9,175 nt of DNA from DAOUAJ01 sp034433615. GTDB taxonomy: Bacteria > Chloroflexota > Anaerolineae > DUEN01. Of the stretch, positions 1-6,131 are shown piece by piece. Both the position numbers and the translations under genes were made by a program. Within the stretch, counting starts at the first letter, position 1, and the number at the start of each line of letters is the position of its first letter. Under the pieces are notes generated by a model, which did not search any database, had not been told where the DNA came from, and worked only from the letters and a program-made list of their open reading frames with translations. The stretch is taken from contig DAOUAJ010000168.1 of assembly GCA_034433615.1 (NCBI GenBank), positions 1-9,175 of the forward strand. Direction: 5' to 3'.

Positions 1-309
1 GGCAGTAGCAACCTCCTCTTCTTTTTTATCCGAGATCAATGGTGTTGCCACAGCCAGAGACTGGGCAGGTTGAGGCTCTTTGGCGTCAGATTCAGGCAAA
101 GTTACACTGACTGTTGCCTGCTCGCCGGCACTGGTTGTTGATTCTAAAAGGCGCTCCAGCACCTCTCGTTTGATGCGCCATTTGCCTGCAACTTTCAGCG
201 CAGGGATACGGCCTCTCTCCAATTCGGAACTCAACTCTTCGATGGTGAGTTGCAAGTAGTCCGCAGCCTGTTCGAGTGTCAGAACTGAAGAAGTAAAGCT
301 GCCTTCCAT
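1..309 (-). CDS. Helix-turn-helix (excisionase/MerR-like) DNA-binding protein, C-terminus cut by window start
   Basis: Reading leftwards from an ATG at 309-307, the frame stays open for 103 codons to the window edge, so the C-terminus is missing. Residues about 9-60 (VLTLEQAADYLQLTIEELS, then RGRIPALKVAGKWRIKREVLERLL) have the pattern of the HTH_17/excisionase family: a helix-turn-helix followed by a small wing in which 'GRIPA-KV-GKWRI' leads into a final helix. Such domains bind DNA and occur in regulators and recombination directionality factors. After residue 60 the chain turns polar and low in complexity (Thr, Ser, Pro, Glu, Lys), probably a linker to an unseen part. A GGAG lies 8 nt upstream of the ATG, supporting this start. 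The gene is divergent from ftsY. Its target and function are unknown; nothing nearby suggests a phage, so a chromosomal regulator is more likely than an excisionase. This is a small frame absent from an ORF list limited to complete ORFs. Confidence 0.8.
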   Translation of the reverse strand, partial: MEGSFTSSVLTLEQAADYLQLTIEELSSELERGRIPALKVAGKWRIKREVLERLLESTTSAGEQATVSVTLPESDAKEPQPAQSLAVATPLISDKKEEEVATA

Positions 310-350
310 AACCTCATCTCCACATACGCATTCTAATCCACCGTGGCCAT

Positions 351-380
351 ATTTTACCACAAGAGCTACACACGAGCCAA
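351..380 (-). promoter_or_regulatory. Candidate sigma-70 promoter for the divergent HTH gene
   Basis: On the minus strand TTGGCT (380-375) and TAAAAT (356-351) are separated by 18 nt. They match the -35 and -10 consensus at 4 of 6 and 5 of 6 positions. Transcription would begin near 344, giving a leader of about 35 nt before the ATG at 309. A second -10-like hexamer, TAGAAT (335-330), lacks a partner at the right distance. This is a pattern match only. Confidence 0.42.
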
Positions 381-386
381 GCATCT

Positions 387-415
387 TTGTCTGACACGCC
401 TGCTTCGGTTATAAT
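387..415 (+). promoter_or_regulatory. Sigma-70-type promoter of ftsY
   Basis: TTGTCT (387-392, 4 of 6 to TTGACA) is followed after exactly 17 nt by a perfect TATAAT (410-415). The transcription start is expected near 421-423. Only 6 bp separate this -35 from the -35 of the divergent HTH gene, so the two promoters are back to back and a protein bound here could affect both. The alternative CTGACA (391-396) is a better hexamer but leaves only 13 nt to the -10. Confidence 0.62.
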
Positions 416-440
416 CGGGTTTGGCTGAGCCGCAAGCGCT

Positions 441-467
441 CGGGCGGTCGTATGGCCGCCCGATTTT
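441..467 (+). promoter_or_regulatory. GC-rich hairpin with short T run in the ftsY leader
   Basis: CGGGCGG (441-447) and CCGCCCG (456-462) form a perfect 7-bp stem around an 8-nt loop and are followed at once by ATTTT (463-467). A weaker 4-bp stem (GAGC 427-430 with GCTC 438-441) sits just before it. Both would lie in the untranslated leader if transcription starts near 422. The shape resembles a weak intrinsic terminator or attenuator, or a 5' stabilising hairpin. The T run is short, so strong termination is doubtful. Confidence 0.45.
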
Positions 468-473
468 GTGGGT

Positions 474-478
474 GAGGA
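474..478 (+). promoter_or_regulatory. Ribosome binding site that sets the ftsY start
   Basis: GAGGA at 474-478 lies 8 nt before the GTG at 487. The frame is open upstream to TTG 421, but that codon coincides with the expected transcription start and has no leader for a ribosome. The GTG at 487 is therefore the preferred start. Confidence 0.6.
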
Positions 479-486
479 AACGATCG

Positions 487-1434
487 GTGTTTCGCAGGCT
501 GCTTCGTTCAGAGGAAAAAACCGTTGAGGAACAGAAGATTCAGCAGAGCCTGACCAAGACGCGCCAGGGGATCTTTGGCCGCATCGGGTCTCTGTTTCAA
601 GCTAACGAGATCACCGATGACCTGTGGGAAGAGCTGGAGGCGTTGTTGATCCAGGCCGACGTAGGGGTGAACACCACCCTCAAACTGGTGGAAACAGTGA
701 AGGCGCGCGTGGCCCGTGAGGGGATCAAACGTACCGAGGACGCCTACACGATCCTGAAAGAGGAGATGGTCGCCCTCTTCGGCGAGGCCCCGCCTATGGC
801 CATTGACGTGCCGCGCCTGTTGACAGTGGTGTTGGTAGTGGGGGTCAACGGTTCGGGGAAGACGACTTCCATTGCCAAGCTGGCTCACTACTACAAACGG
901 CGCGGCCGCAGGGTCGTGTTGGCGGCCGCAGACACGTTTCGCGCCGCAGCCATCGAGCAGCTCAAGATCTGGGGCGAGCGCGCGGGCGTGGATGTGATCG
1001 CGCAGGGACCCGGCGCGGATCCCGGCGCGGTGGTGTACGATGCCATTCGCGCCAGCCAGGAGTCCCGCCAGGCCGATCTGTTGATCGTGGATACGGCCGG
1101 GCGTCTGCACACCAAGTTCAACCTCATGAAGGAACTGGAGAAAATCCGCTCGGTGGCGGCCAAACAGGTGCACCGGGCCCCCCATGAGACGTTTCTGGTG
1201 TTGGATGCTGCCACTGGCCAGAATGCCCTGGCTCAGGCGCGGCACTTTAAGGACTCTGTGGGGATCACCGGGGTGATACTGACCAAATTGGACGGCACGG
1301 CCAAAGGTGGCATCGTGCTGGCCATCCGGCAGGAGTTGGGGGTGCCCGTCCGGTTTGTAGGCACAGGTGAGGGATTAGACGACCTGGCCGAGTTCAATCC
1401 GGTCGCGTTTGTGGAGGGGCTGTTTGCAACGTAA
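487..1434 (+). CDS. ftsY: FtsY, signal recognition particle receptor GTPase
   Basis: FtsY is the membrane-associated receptor for the signal recognition particle. It pairs with Ffh through their GTPase domains to deliver ribosomes making membrane proteins to the translocon. From GTG 487 the protein is 315 residues. It begins with a basic amphipathic stretch (FRRLLR), then a helical N domain to about residue 100. The SRP-type GTPase G domain follows: P-loop GVNGSGKTT (119-127), the AADTFRAAAIEQL segment of the insertion box, DTAGRL (202-207) and TKLDG (266-270), with GTGEGLDDL near the end. 'LVLDAATGQNAL' is typical of FtsY rather than Ffh, and there is no Met-rich M domain. The long acidic A domain of the E. 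coli protein is missing, as in many bacteria. It has its own promoter and a structured leader. prfB follows after 57 nt and may be co-transcribed. TTG 421 (337 residues) is an unlikely alternative start. Confidence 0.96.
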   Translation: MFRRLLRSEEKTVEEQKIQQSLTKTRQGIFGRIGSLFQANEITDDLWEELEALLIQADVGVNTTLKLVETVKARVAREGIKRTEDAYTILKEEMVALFGEAPPMAIDVPRLLTVVLVVGVNGSGKTTSIAKLAHYYKRRGRRVVLAAADTFRAAAIEQLKIWGERAGVDVIAQGPGADPGAVVYDAIRASQESRQADLLIVDTAGRLHTKFNLMKELEKIRSVAAKQVHRAPHETFLVLDAATGQNALAQARHFKDSVGITGVILTKLDGTAKGGIVLAIRQELGVPVRFVGTGEGLDDLAEFNPVAFVEGLFAT

Positions 1435-1446
1435 TGCATGACTGCT

Positions 1447-1474
1447 TTTACGGATTACGTATTACGAATTACGG
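1447..1474 (+). repeat. Four-copy heptanucleotide tandem repeat (WTTACGN)
   Basis: Between ftsY and prfB four 7-nt units follow head to tail: TTTACGG (1447), ATTACGT (1454), ATTACGA (1461) and ATTACGG (1468). Six of seven positions are nearly fixed and the last varies. The array ends 3 nt before the Shine-Dalgarno G run of prfB. The same word appears in inverse orientation, as CGTAATCGTAATTG, directly after the SDR stop codon at 3641-3654, which hints at a dispersed intergenic motif. Function is unknown. Confidence 0.7.
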
Positions 1475-1491
1475 ACGGGGGAGACAATGGT

Positions 1492-2620
1492 ATGGACGAG
1501 CTAAGAGAGAAACTGGCTGAGCTGGACGACCGTATTCAGAATATCCGGAGGCGACTTTGACATCGCCGGCAAGGCGGAACGGGTTGCTGAGCTGGAGAAA
1601 CGCTCCATTGCACCAGGCTTTTGGCAAGATGCCGAGGCTGCTCAGCGCACCATGCAGACGTTAGCGGCTCTTCGGGAGGAAGTGGACCTTTGGAATCGGA
1701 TGGCGCAGCGGTCAGAGGAGGCGCGTGGCCTGCTGGAACTGGCAGCCGAGGAAGGCGACGAGGAGATGTTGGCCGAAATCGAGCGGGAGGCGCGTGCTCT
1801 TGCACAAGACTTAGAGCGAGAGGAATTCCGGCTGGTTTTCTCGGGAGAGCATGATCGCGGCGATGCGATCCTGGCCATTCACGCCGGGGCGGGGGGCACT
1901 GAGGCGCAGGATTGGGCGGCCATGCTGTTACGTATGTACCTGCGTTGGGCCGAACGTCACGATTACGATACGGAGATCGTTGACCGTACCGAAGGAGAGG
2001 AGGCTGGCCTCAAGAGTGTCTATGTCGAGGTGCGCGGGCCGTACGCCTATGGCTATCTGAAGGCGGAGCGAGGTGTGCATCGCCTGGTGCGGCTGTCCCC
2101 CTTTGATGCAGCCAACCGTCGGCATACCTCCTTCGCCCTGGTCGAGGTCATGCCCGTTCTGGACGACGACATCCAGGTGAACATCCGGCCTGAGGATCTG
2201 CGTATAGACGTATTTCGCTCTGCCGGCGCGGGGGGTCAGAATGTGCAGAAAAACTCTACGGCCGTGCGCATCACCCATCTCCCCACGGGCATCGTCGTCA
2301 CCTGCCAGAACGAGCGCTCGCAGTTGCAGAACAAAGAGTCGGCACTGCGGGTGTTGCGTGGCAAGCTGTACGAGATCGAACGGCAGAAGCGGGAGGCGGA
2401 GGCCACCGCGCTGAAGGGGAAACACGTGGACGCTGGCTGGGGCAACCAGATCCGTTCCTACGTGCTGCACCCCTACCAGATGGTCAAAGACCTGCGGACG
2501 GACGTGGAAACGGGCAACACTCAGGCCGTTCTGGACGGCGAATTGGATCGGTTTATGGAAACCTGGCTGAAGAGCCAGGTGGGGGCCAACGGGCACGGCC
2601 TCGACGGGAACAGTCGCTGA
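1492..2620 (+). CDS. prfB: Peptide chain release factor 2 (RF2), expressed by programmed +1 frameshift
   Basis: RF2 releases the finished peptide at UGA and UAA codons. ATG 1492 has GGGGGAG 8 nt upstream. It opens a 22-codon frame that ends at TGA 1558-1560. Skipping T1558 continues the protein from GAC 1559 to the TGA at 2618-2620, coding segments 1492-1557 and 1559-2620, 375 residues in all, close to the usual 365. The joined N-terminal domain (LDDRIQNIRRRL then DIAGKAERVAELEKRS and APGFWQD) is typical of RF2. Later come the stop-codon recognition tripeptide SPF (202-204), which marks RF2 and not RF1 (PxT), and the catalytic GGQ (247-249) in SAGAGGQNVQKNSTAVR. The frameshift makes synthesis fall when RF2 is plentiful: autoregulation. 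A start at ATG 1652 would remove 53 residues and is wrong. The SDR start follows 8 nt after the stop. Confidence 0.96.
1547..1561 (+). promoter_or_regulatory. Programmed +1 ribosomal frameshift site of prfB
   Basis: An internal Shine-Dalgarno word GGAGG (1547-1551), a 3-nt spacer CGA, the slippery codon CTT (1555-1557), the stop TGA (1558-1560) and a C at 1561 reproduce the well-known RF2 signal (SD, 3 nt, CUU UGA C). When RF2 is scarce the ribosome pauses at UGA, the tRNA-Leu slips forward one base onto UUU, and GAC is read next. All elements are at the canonical spacing, so this is not a sequencing error. Confidence 0.95.
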
Positions 2621-2628
2621 GGAGTCCT

Positions 2629-3645
2629 ATGTCCCAAGCGTCTGCAGCTTCTTCTGCTCGTTTTTTGGTCACTGGTGCTCAGGGATGCATCGGTGCCTGG
2701 GTGGTCTATCGCCTGGTCACGGCCGGCCATCAACCGGTCGCCTTCGACCTCGACCCCACGCCGTATCGCTTGCGCCTGATCGCCACACCGGAGGAGTTAA
2801 CGCGCGTCCAATTCATCGTCGGTGACATCACTGACAGCGAACACCTGGCTCGCGTCGTGTCGGCGCACGAGATCACCCACATCATCCACCTGGCGGCTCT
2901 GCAAGTCCCCACCTGCCGTGCCAATCCCGTTCTGGGCGCTCGGGTCAACGTCCTGGGCACGCTCAACGTGTTTGAGATGGCGCGCCGCTTCCCAGAACAG
3001 GTTCAGCGCGTCGTCTATGCCTCGTCCGCCGCCGTTTTTGGCCCTCAGGAAAGCTACCAGATCGAACCGGTGCCTGATAGTGGCCCCCTGTCACCAGCGA
3101 CGCATTACGGCGTGTTTAAGCAGTGCAACGAGGGCAACGCCCGCATTTACTGGCAAGATCATGGCATCTCTTCCATCGGCCTGCGTCCGTGGACGGTGTA
3201 CGGCGTAGGGCGGGACCAGGGGATGACCTCTGATCCGACCAAAGCGATCCTTGCAGCGTTGCTGGGGCGTCGCTTCCACATCGCTTTTGGTGGGCGCACC
3301 GATATGCAGTACGTGGACGATGTGGCCCGCACCTTCATCGCCTGCGCTCAGGTGCCGTATCAGGGGGCCGAGGCTTTCAATCTGCGCGGCGATGTCGTCA
3401 CCGTTGAACAGATCATTGATGCCATTGATGCGGCCGTGCCGGGAGCGCGTCGGCTGATCACCCACGGCGATCAGCAGATCCCGATCGTACCATCCCTGGA
3501 TGATAGCAGGCTGCGCACCTTGCTTGGTGATATCCCCCATACCCCCCTGTCAGAAGGAATTGCACGCACTGCCGAACGATTTCGCCGACTCCTGGCCGAG
3601 GGACGCCTGGAGATTGCCGATCTACCCACTGTGCCAGAGGCGTAA
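2629..3645 (+). CDS. NAD-dependent epimerase/dehydratase, extended SDR family
   Basis: This 338-residue protein is a soluble oxidoreductase or epimerase of the extended short-chain dehydrogenase type, which usually act on nucleotide sugars. The Rossmann motif is GAQGCIG (16-22, pattern GxxGxxG). An Asp at residue 40 after the second strand (AFDLD) favours NAD over NADP. The active site has Ser133 (YASSAAVFG) with Tyr160 and Lys164 (YGVFK). LRPWTVYG and the later DMQYVDDVARTF are typical of sugar-nucleotide epimerases. The start ATG has GAGGAG 4 nt upstream, overlapping the prfB stop, so the gene is translated from the prfB message. The substrate cannot be told. UDP-glucose 4-epimerase is tempting because galK lies two genes downstream, but the substrate-binding loops do not allow me to call it galE. 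It is followed by a 113-nt gap with a hairpin. Confidence 0.88.
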   Translation: MSQASAASSARFLVTGAQGCIGAWVVYRLVTAGHQPVAFDLDPTPYRLRLIATPEELTRVQFIVGDITDSEHLARVVSAHEITHIIHLAALQVPTCRANPVLGARVNVLGTLNVFEMARRFPEQVQRVVYASSAAVFGPQESYQIEPVPDSGPLSPATHYGVFKQCNEGNARIYWQDHGISSIGLRPWTVYGVGRDQGMTSDPTKAILAALLGRRFHIAFGGRTDMQYVDDVARTFIACAQVPYQGAEAFNLRGDVVTVEQIIDAIDAAVPGARRLITHGDQQIPIVPSLDDSRLRTLLGDIPHTPLSEGIARTAERFRRLLAEGRLEIADLPTVPEA

Positions 3646-3650
3646 TCGTA

Positions 3651-3692
3651 ATTGGAATAGCCAGGCGGGTGAAAGCCCGCTTCTTGGCCAAT
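3651..3692 (+). terminator. Imperfect hairpin after the SDR gene, possible terminator or intergenic repeat
   Basis: The core stem AGGCGGG (3663-3669) with CCCGCTT (3676-3682) has 7 pairs including one G-T, around the 6-nt loop TGAAAG. CC/GG and ATTGG (3651-3655) with CCAAT (3688-3692) extend it through small internal loops. It starts 5 nt after the SDR stop. There is no real T run, only TTCTT after the core stem, so Rho-independent termination is weakly supported. It may be a copy of a dispersed intergenic palindrome. Confidence 0.4.
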
Positions 3693-3709
3693 TCATCGCA
3701 GCGCTGATA

Positions 3710-3735
3710 GGGGTACCCCAGACTTTCTGAGAAAG
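3710..3735 (+). promoter_or_regulatory. Two short perfect palindromes before citrate synthase, possible operator
   Basis: GGGGTACCCC (3710-3719) is a perfect 10-bp palindrome. Three nt later CTTTCT-G-AGAAAG (3723-3735) is a perfect 6-bp inverted repeat with a 1-nt centre. Both lie 24-49 nt before the citrate synthase ATG, where a promoter or repressor site would be expected. I find no convincing -35/-10 pair; CATTAT at 3738-3743 is a possible -10 without a -35 at the right distance. The role is a guess. Confidence 0.3.
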
Positions 3736-3758
3736 CTCATTATGACGAGAGGTGGGAG

Positions 3759-4922
3759 ATGTCGAGCGTAGTAGGATCGTCCGAGAAGCCCGTCAAAGGT
3801 CTGGAGGGTATAGCTGTCGCCACCACGCGGCTCAGCAAAGTGGACGGCATCGCGGGCCGTCTTTATTACCGAGGTTACAGCATTGACGATCTGGCAGAGT
3901 ATGCGACATTCGAAGAGGTGGCGTATTTATTGTGGTTCGGGCATCTGCCTAACCGGCAGGAGTTGGCCCAGATTCGTGCCACGATGGCTCACCATCGCAC
4001 CACGCTTTATGACGAAGTGATGGGGCTGTTGCGTCAAACCCCTACCAGGGCAGTGCCCATGGCCGTCCTGCGATGCGTTACTTCATTTTTAGGACACTAC
4101 GATCCCGATGCCGAGAATAACAGCCTGGAGGCTACCATAGATAAAGCCTACCTTTTAACCAGCCAGTTTGCCAACGTAGTCGCAGCCTTTGACCGCCTGC
4201 GCAAAGGGCTGGAACCCATTATGCCTCGTAAAGACCTGAGCCATGCAGCCAATTTCCTCTACATGTTGACCGGCAAGGAACCGGATGGCATCGCCAGCCG
4301 CGCGCTGGAAATGTATCTGATTCTGCTGGCTGATCATGGGTTTAACGCCTCCACGTTTGCCGCGCGCGTTACAGCCTCCACCCTCAGCGATTTGTACTCC
4401 GCTATCACCGCGGCAGTGGGCGCGCTCAAAGGGCCGCTCCACGGCGCAGCCAATGAGGGGGCGATGGAGCAATTTATGGAGATCGGCAGCGTGGAGAATG
4501 TTAAACCCTGGTTTGAGAAGGCGAAGGCAGAGAAGCGCCGGATCATGGGGGTTGGCCACCGCGTGTACAAGGTCTTCGATCCACGCGGCCGTCACCTGCG
4601 TCGTATAGCGTTGCAGTTGAACGAGATTGCTGAGGACCGTCGTTGGTTGGACATCGCACTGAAACTGGAACAAATCGTCGAGGTGGATCCCTACTTCAAT
4701 GAGCGCCGGCTGTATCCAAACGTGGACTACTACTCGGCCCCGCTGTTGTACACCCTGGGCATTGCGGTGGACCTATTCCCCACCATCTTCGCCATGGCCC
4801 GTATTGTGGGCTGGACGGCGCACGTGATGGAGCAATGGGCGGACAATCGGCTGATCCGGCCCGCCGAATACTACGAAGGCCCACTGGATCTGCCCTGGGT
4901 GCCCCTGGAGCGACGTAATTGA
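3759..4922 (+). CDS. gltA: Citrate synthase (or 2-methylcitrate synthase)
   Basis: Citrate synthase condenses oxaloacetate with acetyl-CoA to citrate and CoA, the entry step of the TCA cycle, in the cytoplasm. The 387-residue protein has the length of the short, dimeric citrate synthases. The N-terminal part carries KVDGIAGRLYYRGYSIDDLA. The three catalytic residues are His228 (GPLHGAANE), His267 (GVGHRVYKVFDPR) and Asp323 (PNVDYYS), matching the His, His, Asp triad of the family. LADHGFNASTF before them is also conserved. 'NVDYYSAPLLYTLGI' differs mildly from the common NVDFYSG. Sequence alone does not exclude 2-methylcitrate synthase, which has the same fold and triad, but no prp genes are near. 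GAGG lies 6 nt before ATG 3759. galK begins 15 nt after the stop, so the two are probably co-transcribed, although their pathways are different. Confidence 0.92.
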   Translation: MSSVVGSSEKPVKGLEGIAVATTRLSKVDGIAGRLYYRGYSIDDLAEYATFEEVAYLLWFGHLPNRQELAQIRATMAHHRTTLYDEVMGLLRQTPTRAVPMAVLRCVTSFLGHYDPDAENNSLEATIDKAYLLTSQFANVVAAFDRLRKGLEPIMPRKDLSHAANFLYMLTGKEPDGIASRALEMYLILLADHGFNASTFAARVTASTLSDLYSAITAAVGALKGPLHGAANEGAMEQFMEIGSVENVKPWFEKAKAEKRRIMGVGHRVYKVFDPRGRHLRRIALQLNEIAEDRRWLDIALKLEQIVEVDPYFNERRLYPNVDYYSAPLLYTLGIAVDLFPTIFAMARIVGWTAHVMEQWADNRLIRPAEYYEGPLDLPWVPLERRN

Positions 4923-4937
4923 ACCTATGGAGGCCAT

Positions 4938-6131
4938 GTGAAAGACTCCGAAGCGCTGGCGCAGCGTGTCGCTGCACTGAGTCAAGTGTTCGCCAGGCGA
5001 TTTGGCCAGACGCCTGAGATCGTAGTGCGCGCCCCGGGTCGGGTCAACCTGATCGGCGAACATACCGACTATAACGATGGCTTCGTCCTGCCAGCGGCCA
5101 TTGACCGCAATGTACTGCTGGCGGCCGCCCGCCGGAATGATGATCGCGTTCACCTGCTGGCAGTGGACCTGAATAGTGAGGATGAGTTCTTGCTGTCGGC
5201 CGCAGAGCGCATCGAGGAGAGGCTGTGGTCCAACTACCATCGAGGCGTGGCTTTCATGTTGCAGGCTCACGGCTATCCCTTGATCGGAGCCAACGTGGCG
5301 TTCAGCAGCAATGTCCCCATCGGAGCGGGGCTCAGCTCCTCCGCGGCGGTGGAGACAGCGATAGCCTTTGGCCTTCTGACCCTCGCTGACCAGGAGATGA
5401 ATCGTCCGCAGATGGCCTTAGCCTGCCAGCAAGCGGAGCACGAGTACGCGGGCGTGCCATGCGGCATTATGGATCAGTTTATCAGCGCGCTGGGCCGGAC
5501 TAACCATGTTTTGCTGATTGACTGCCGAGACCTGAGTTATCAGCACGTGCCTGTGCCGACCGCAGCGCGCATCGTCGTGGCGGATACAGGGGTGCGCCGG
5601 GCGCTGGCCGGCTCCGAGTATCGGGTGCGACGGAGGCAGTGCGAGGAAGCTGTGCGGTTATTGCAGCCAGTATTGCCTGGCATCCGCGCCCTGCGCGACG
5701 TGAGTGTAGAGGACCTGGGACGGCATGGACATTTACTGCCGGAAGTTGTGCGTCGCCGCGCCCGTCACGTCGTCAGCGAAAATCAGCGCGTCCTGGACAC
5801 GGTGGCTGCGTTGGAGCGAGGCGACTTGCCGTATGTGGGCCAGTTGCTGGTTGAGTCTCACCGCAGTCTGCGCGACGATTACGAGGTGAGCAGTCCGGAG
5901 TTGGATGCGATGGTAGAAGCGGCCATGGCTGTGCCCGGCTGCTTCGGTTCTCGTTTGACCGGAGCCGGTTTTGGCGGCTGCACCGTCAGCCTGGTGGCGA
6001 ACGGGGCTGTAGATGACTTTGTTCGCTACCTATCGTTGGCCTACCGGGAGCGCACCGGGCGTGAGGCAACAGTATACGTGACCCAGGCAGCGGATGGGGT
6101 GGGGTTAGTGCGAAGGGACGCGCTCGCGTGA
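4938..6131 (+). CDS. galK: Galactokinase
   Basis: Galactokinase phosphorylates alpha-D-galactose to galactose 1-phosphate with ATP, the first committed step of the Leloir pathway. The 397-residue protein is a GHMP-family kinase of normal length. The galactokinase signature GRVNLIGEHTDYNDGF starts at residue 34, with the catalytic Arg35. The ATP-binding loop GLSSSAA is at 131-137 and the catalytic Asp179 lies in GIMDQF. The C-terminal GHMP motif TGAGFGGC is at 341-348. The start is GTG 4938, with GGAGG only 4 nt upstream; the ATG two bases earlier is immediately followed by a stop. No galT is in the window, and the upstream SDR gene is not clearly galE. The gene lies 15 nt after citrate synthase and overlaps the HAD gene by one base, so translation of the latter is likely coupled. 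Confidence 0.95.
   Translation: MKDSEALAQRVAALSQVFARRFGQTPEIVVRAPGRVNLIGEHTDYNDGFVLPAAIDRNVLLAAARRNDDRVHLLAVDLNSEDEFLLSAAERIEERLWSNYHRGVAFMLQAHGYPLIGANVAFSSNVPIGAGLSSSAAVETAIAFGLLTLADQEMNRPQMALACQQAEHEYAGVPCGIMDQFISALGRTNHVLLIDCRDLSYQHVPVPTAARIVVADTGVRRALAGSEYRVRRRQCEEAVRLLQPVLPGIRALRDVSVEDLGRHGHLLPEVVRRRARHVVSENQRVLDTVAALERGDLPYVGQLLVESHRSLRDDYEVSSPELDAMVEAAMAVPGCFGSRLTGAGFGGCTVSLVANGAVDDFVRYLSLAYRERTGREATVYVTQAADGVGLVRRDALA

Noticed and set aside
391..415. CTGACA as the -35 of ftsY
   Set aside because: It matches consensus better than TTGTCT but leaves only 13 nt to TATAAT, too short for sigma-70.
508..1245. Long minus-strand frame of 245 codons opposite ftsY
   Set aside because: It lies entirely inside ftsY, has no recognisable domain, and is the usual antisense shadow of a GC-rich gene.
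1487..1504. ATG at 1487 as an alternative prfB start
   Set aside because: Its frame stops after five codons; ATG 1492 is in frame with the frameshift site and 8 nt from the G-rich ribosome binding site.
1558..1560. In-frame TGA in prfB as a pseudogene or sequencing error
   Set aside because: It sits in a full RF2 frameshift signal and both sides encode normal RF2 sequence.
1928..2596. Minus-strand frame of 222 codons opposite prfB
   Set aside because: Antisense shadow; the opposite strand carries RF2 with its SPF and GGQ motifs.
2629..3645. Calling the SDR gene galE because galK is nearby
   Set aside because: Family motifs are generic to extended SDRs; nothing substrate-specific can be read, and it is grouped with prfB, not galK.
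4773..5270. Minus-strand frame of 165 codons across the citrate synthase-galK junction
   Set aside because: No family resemblance, and it overlaps two well-supported genes on the other strand.
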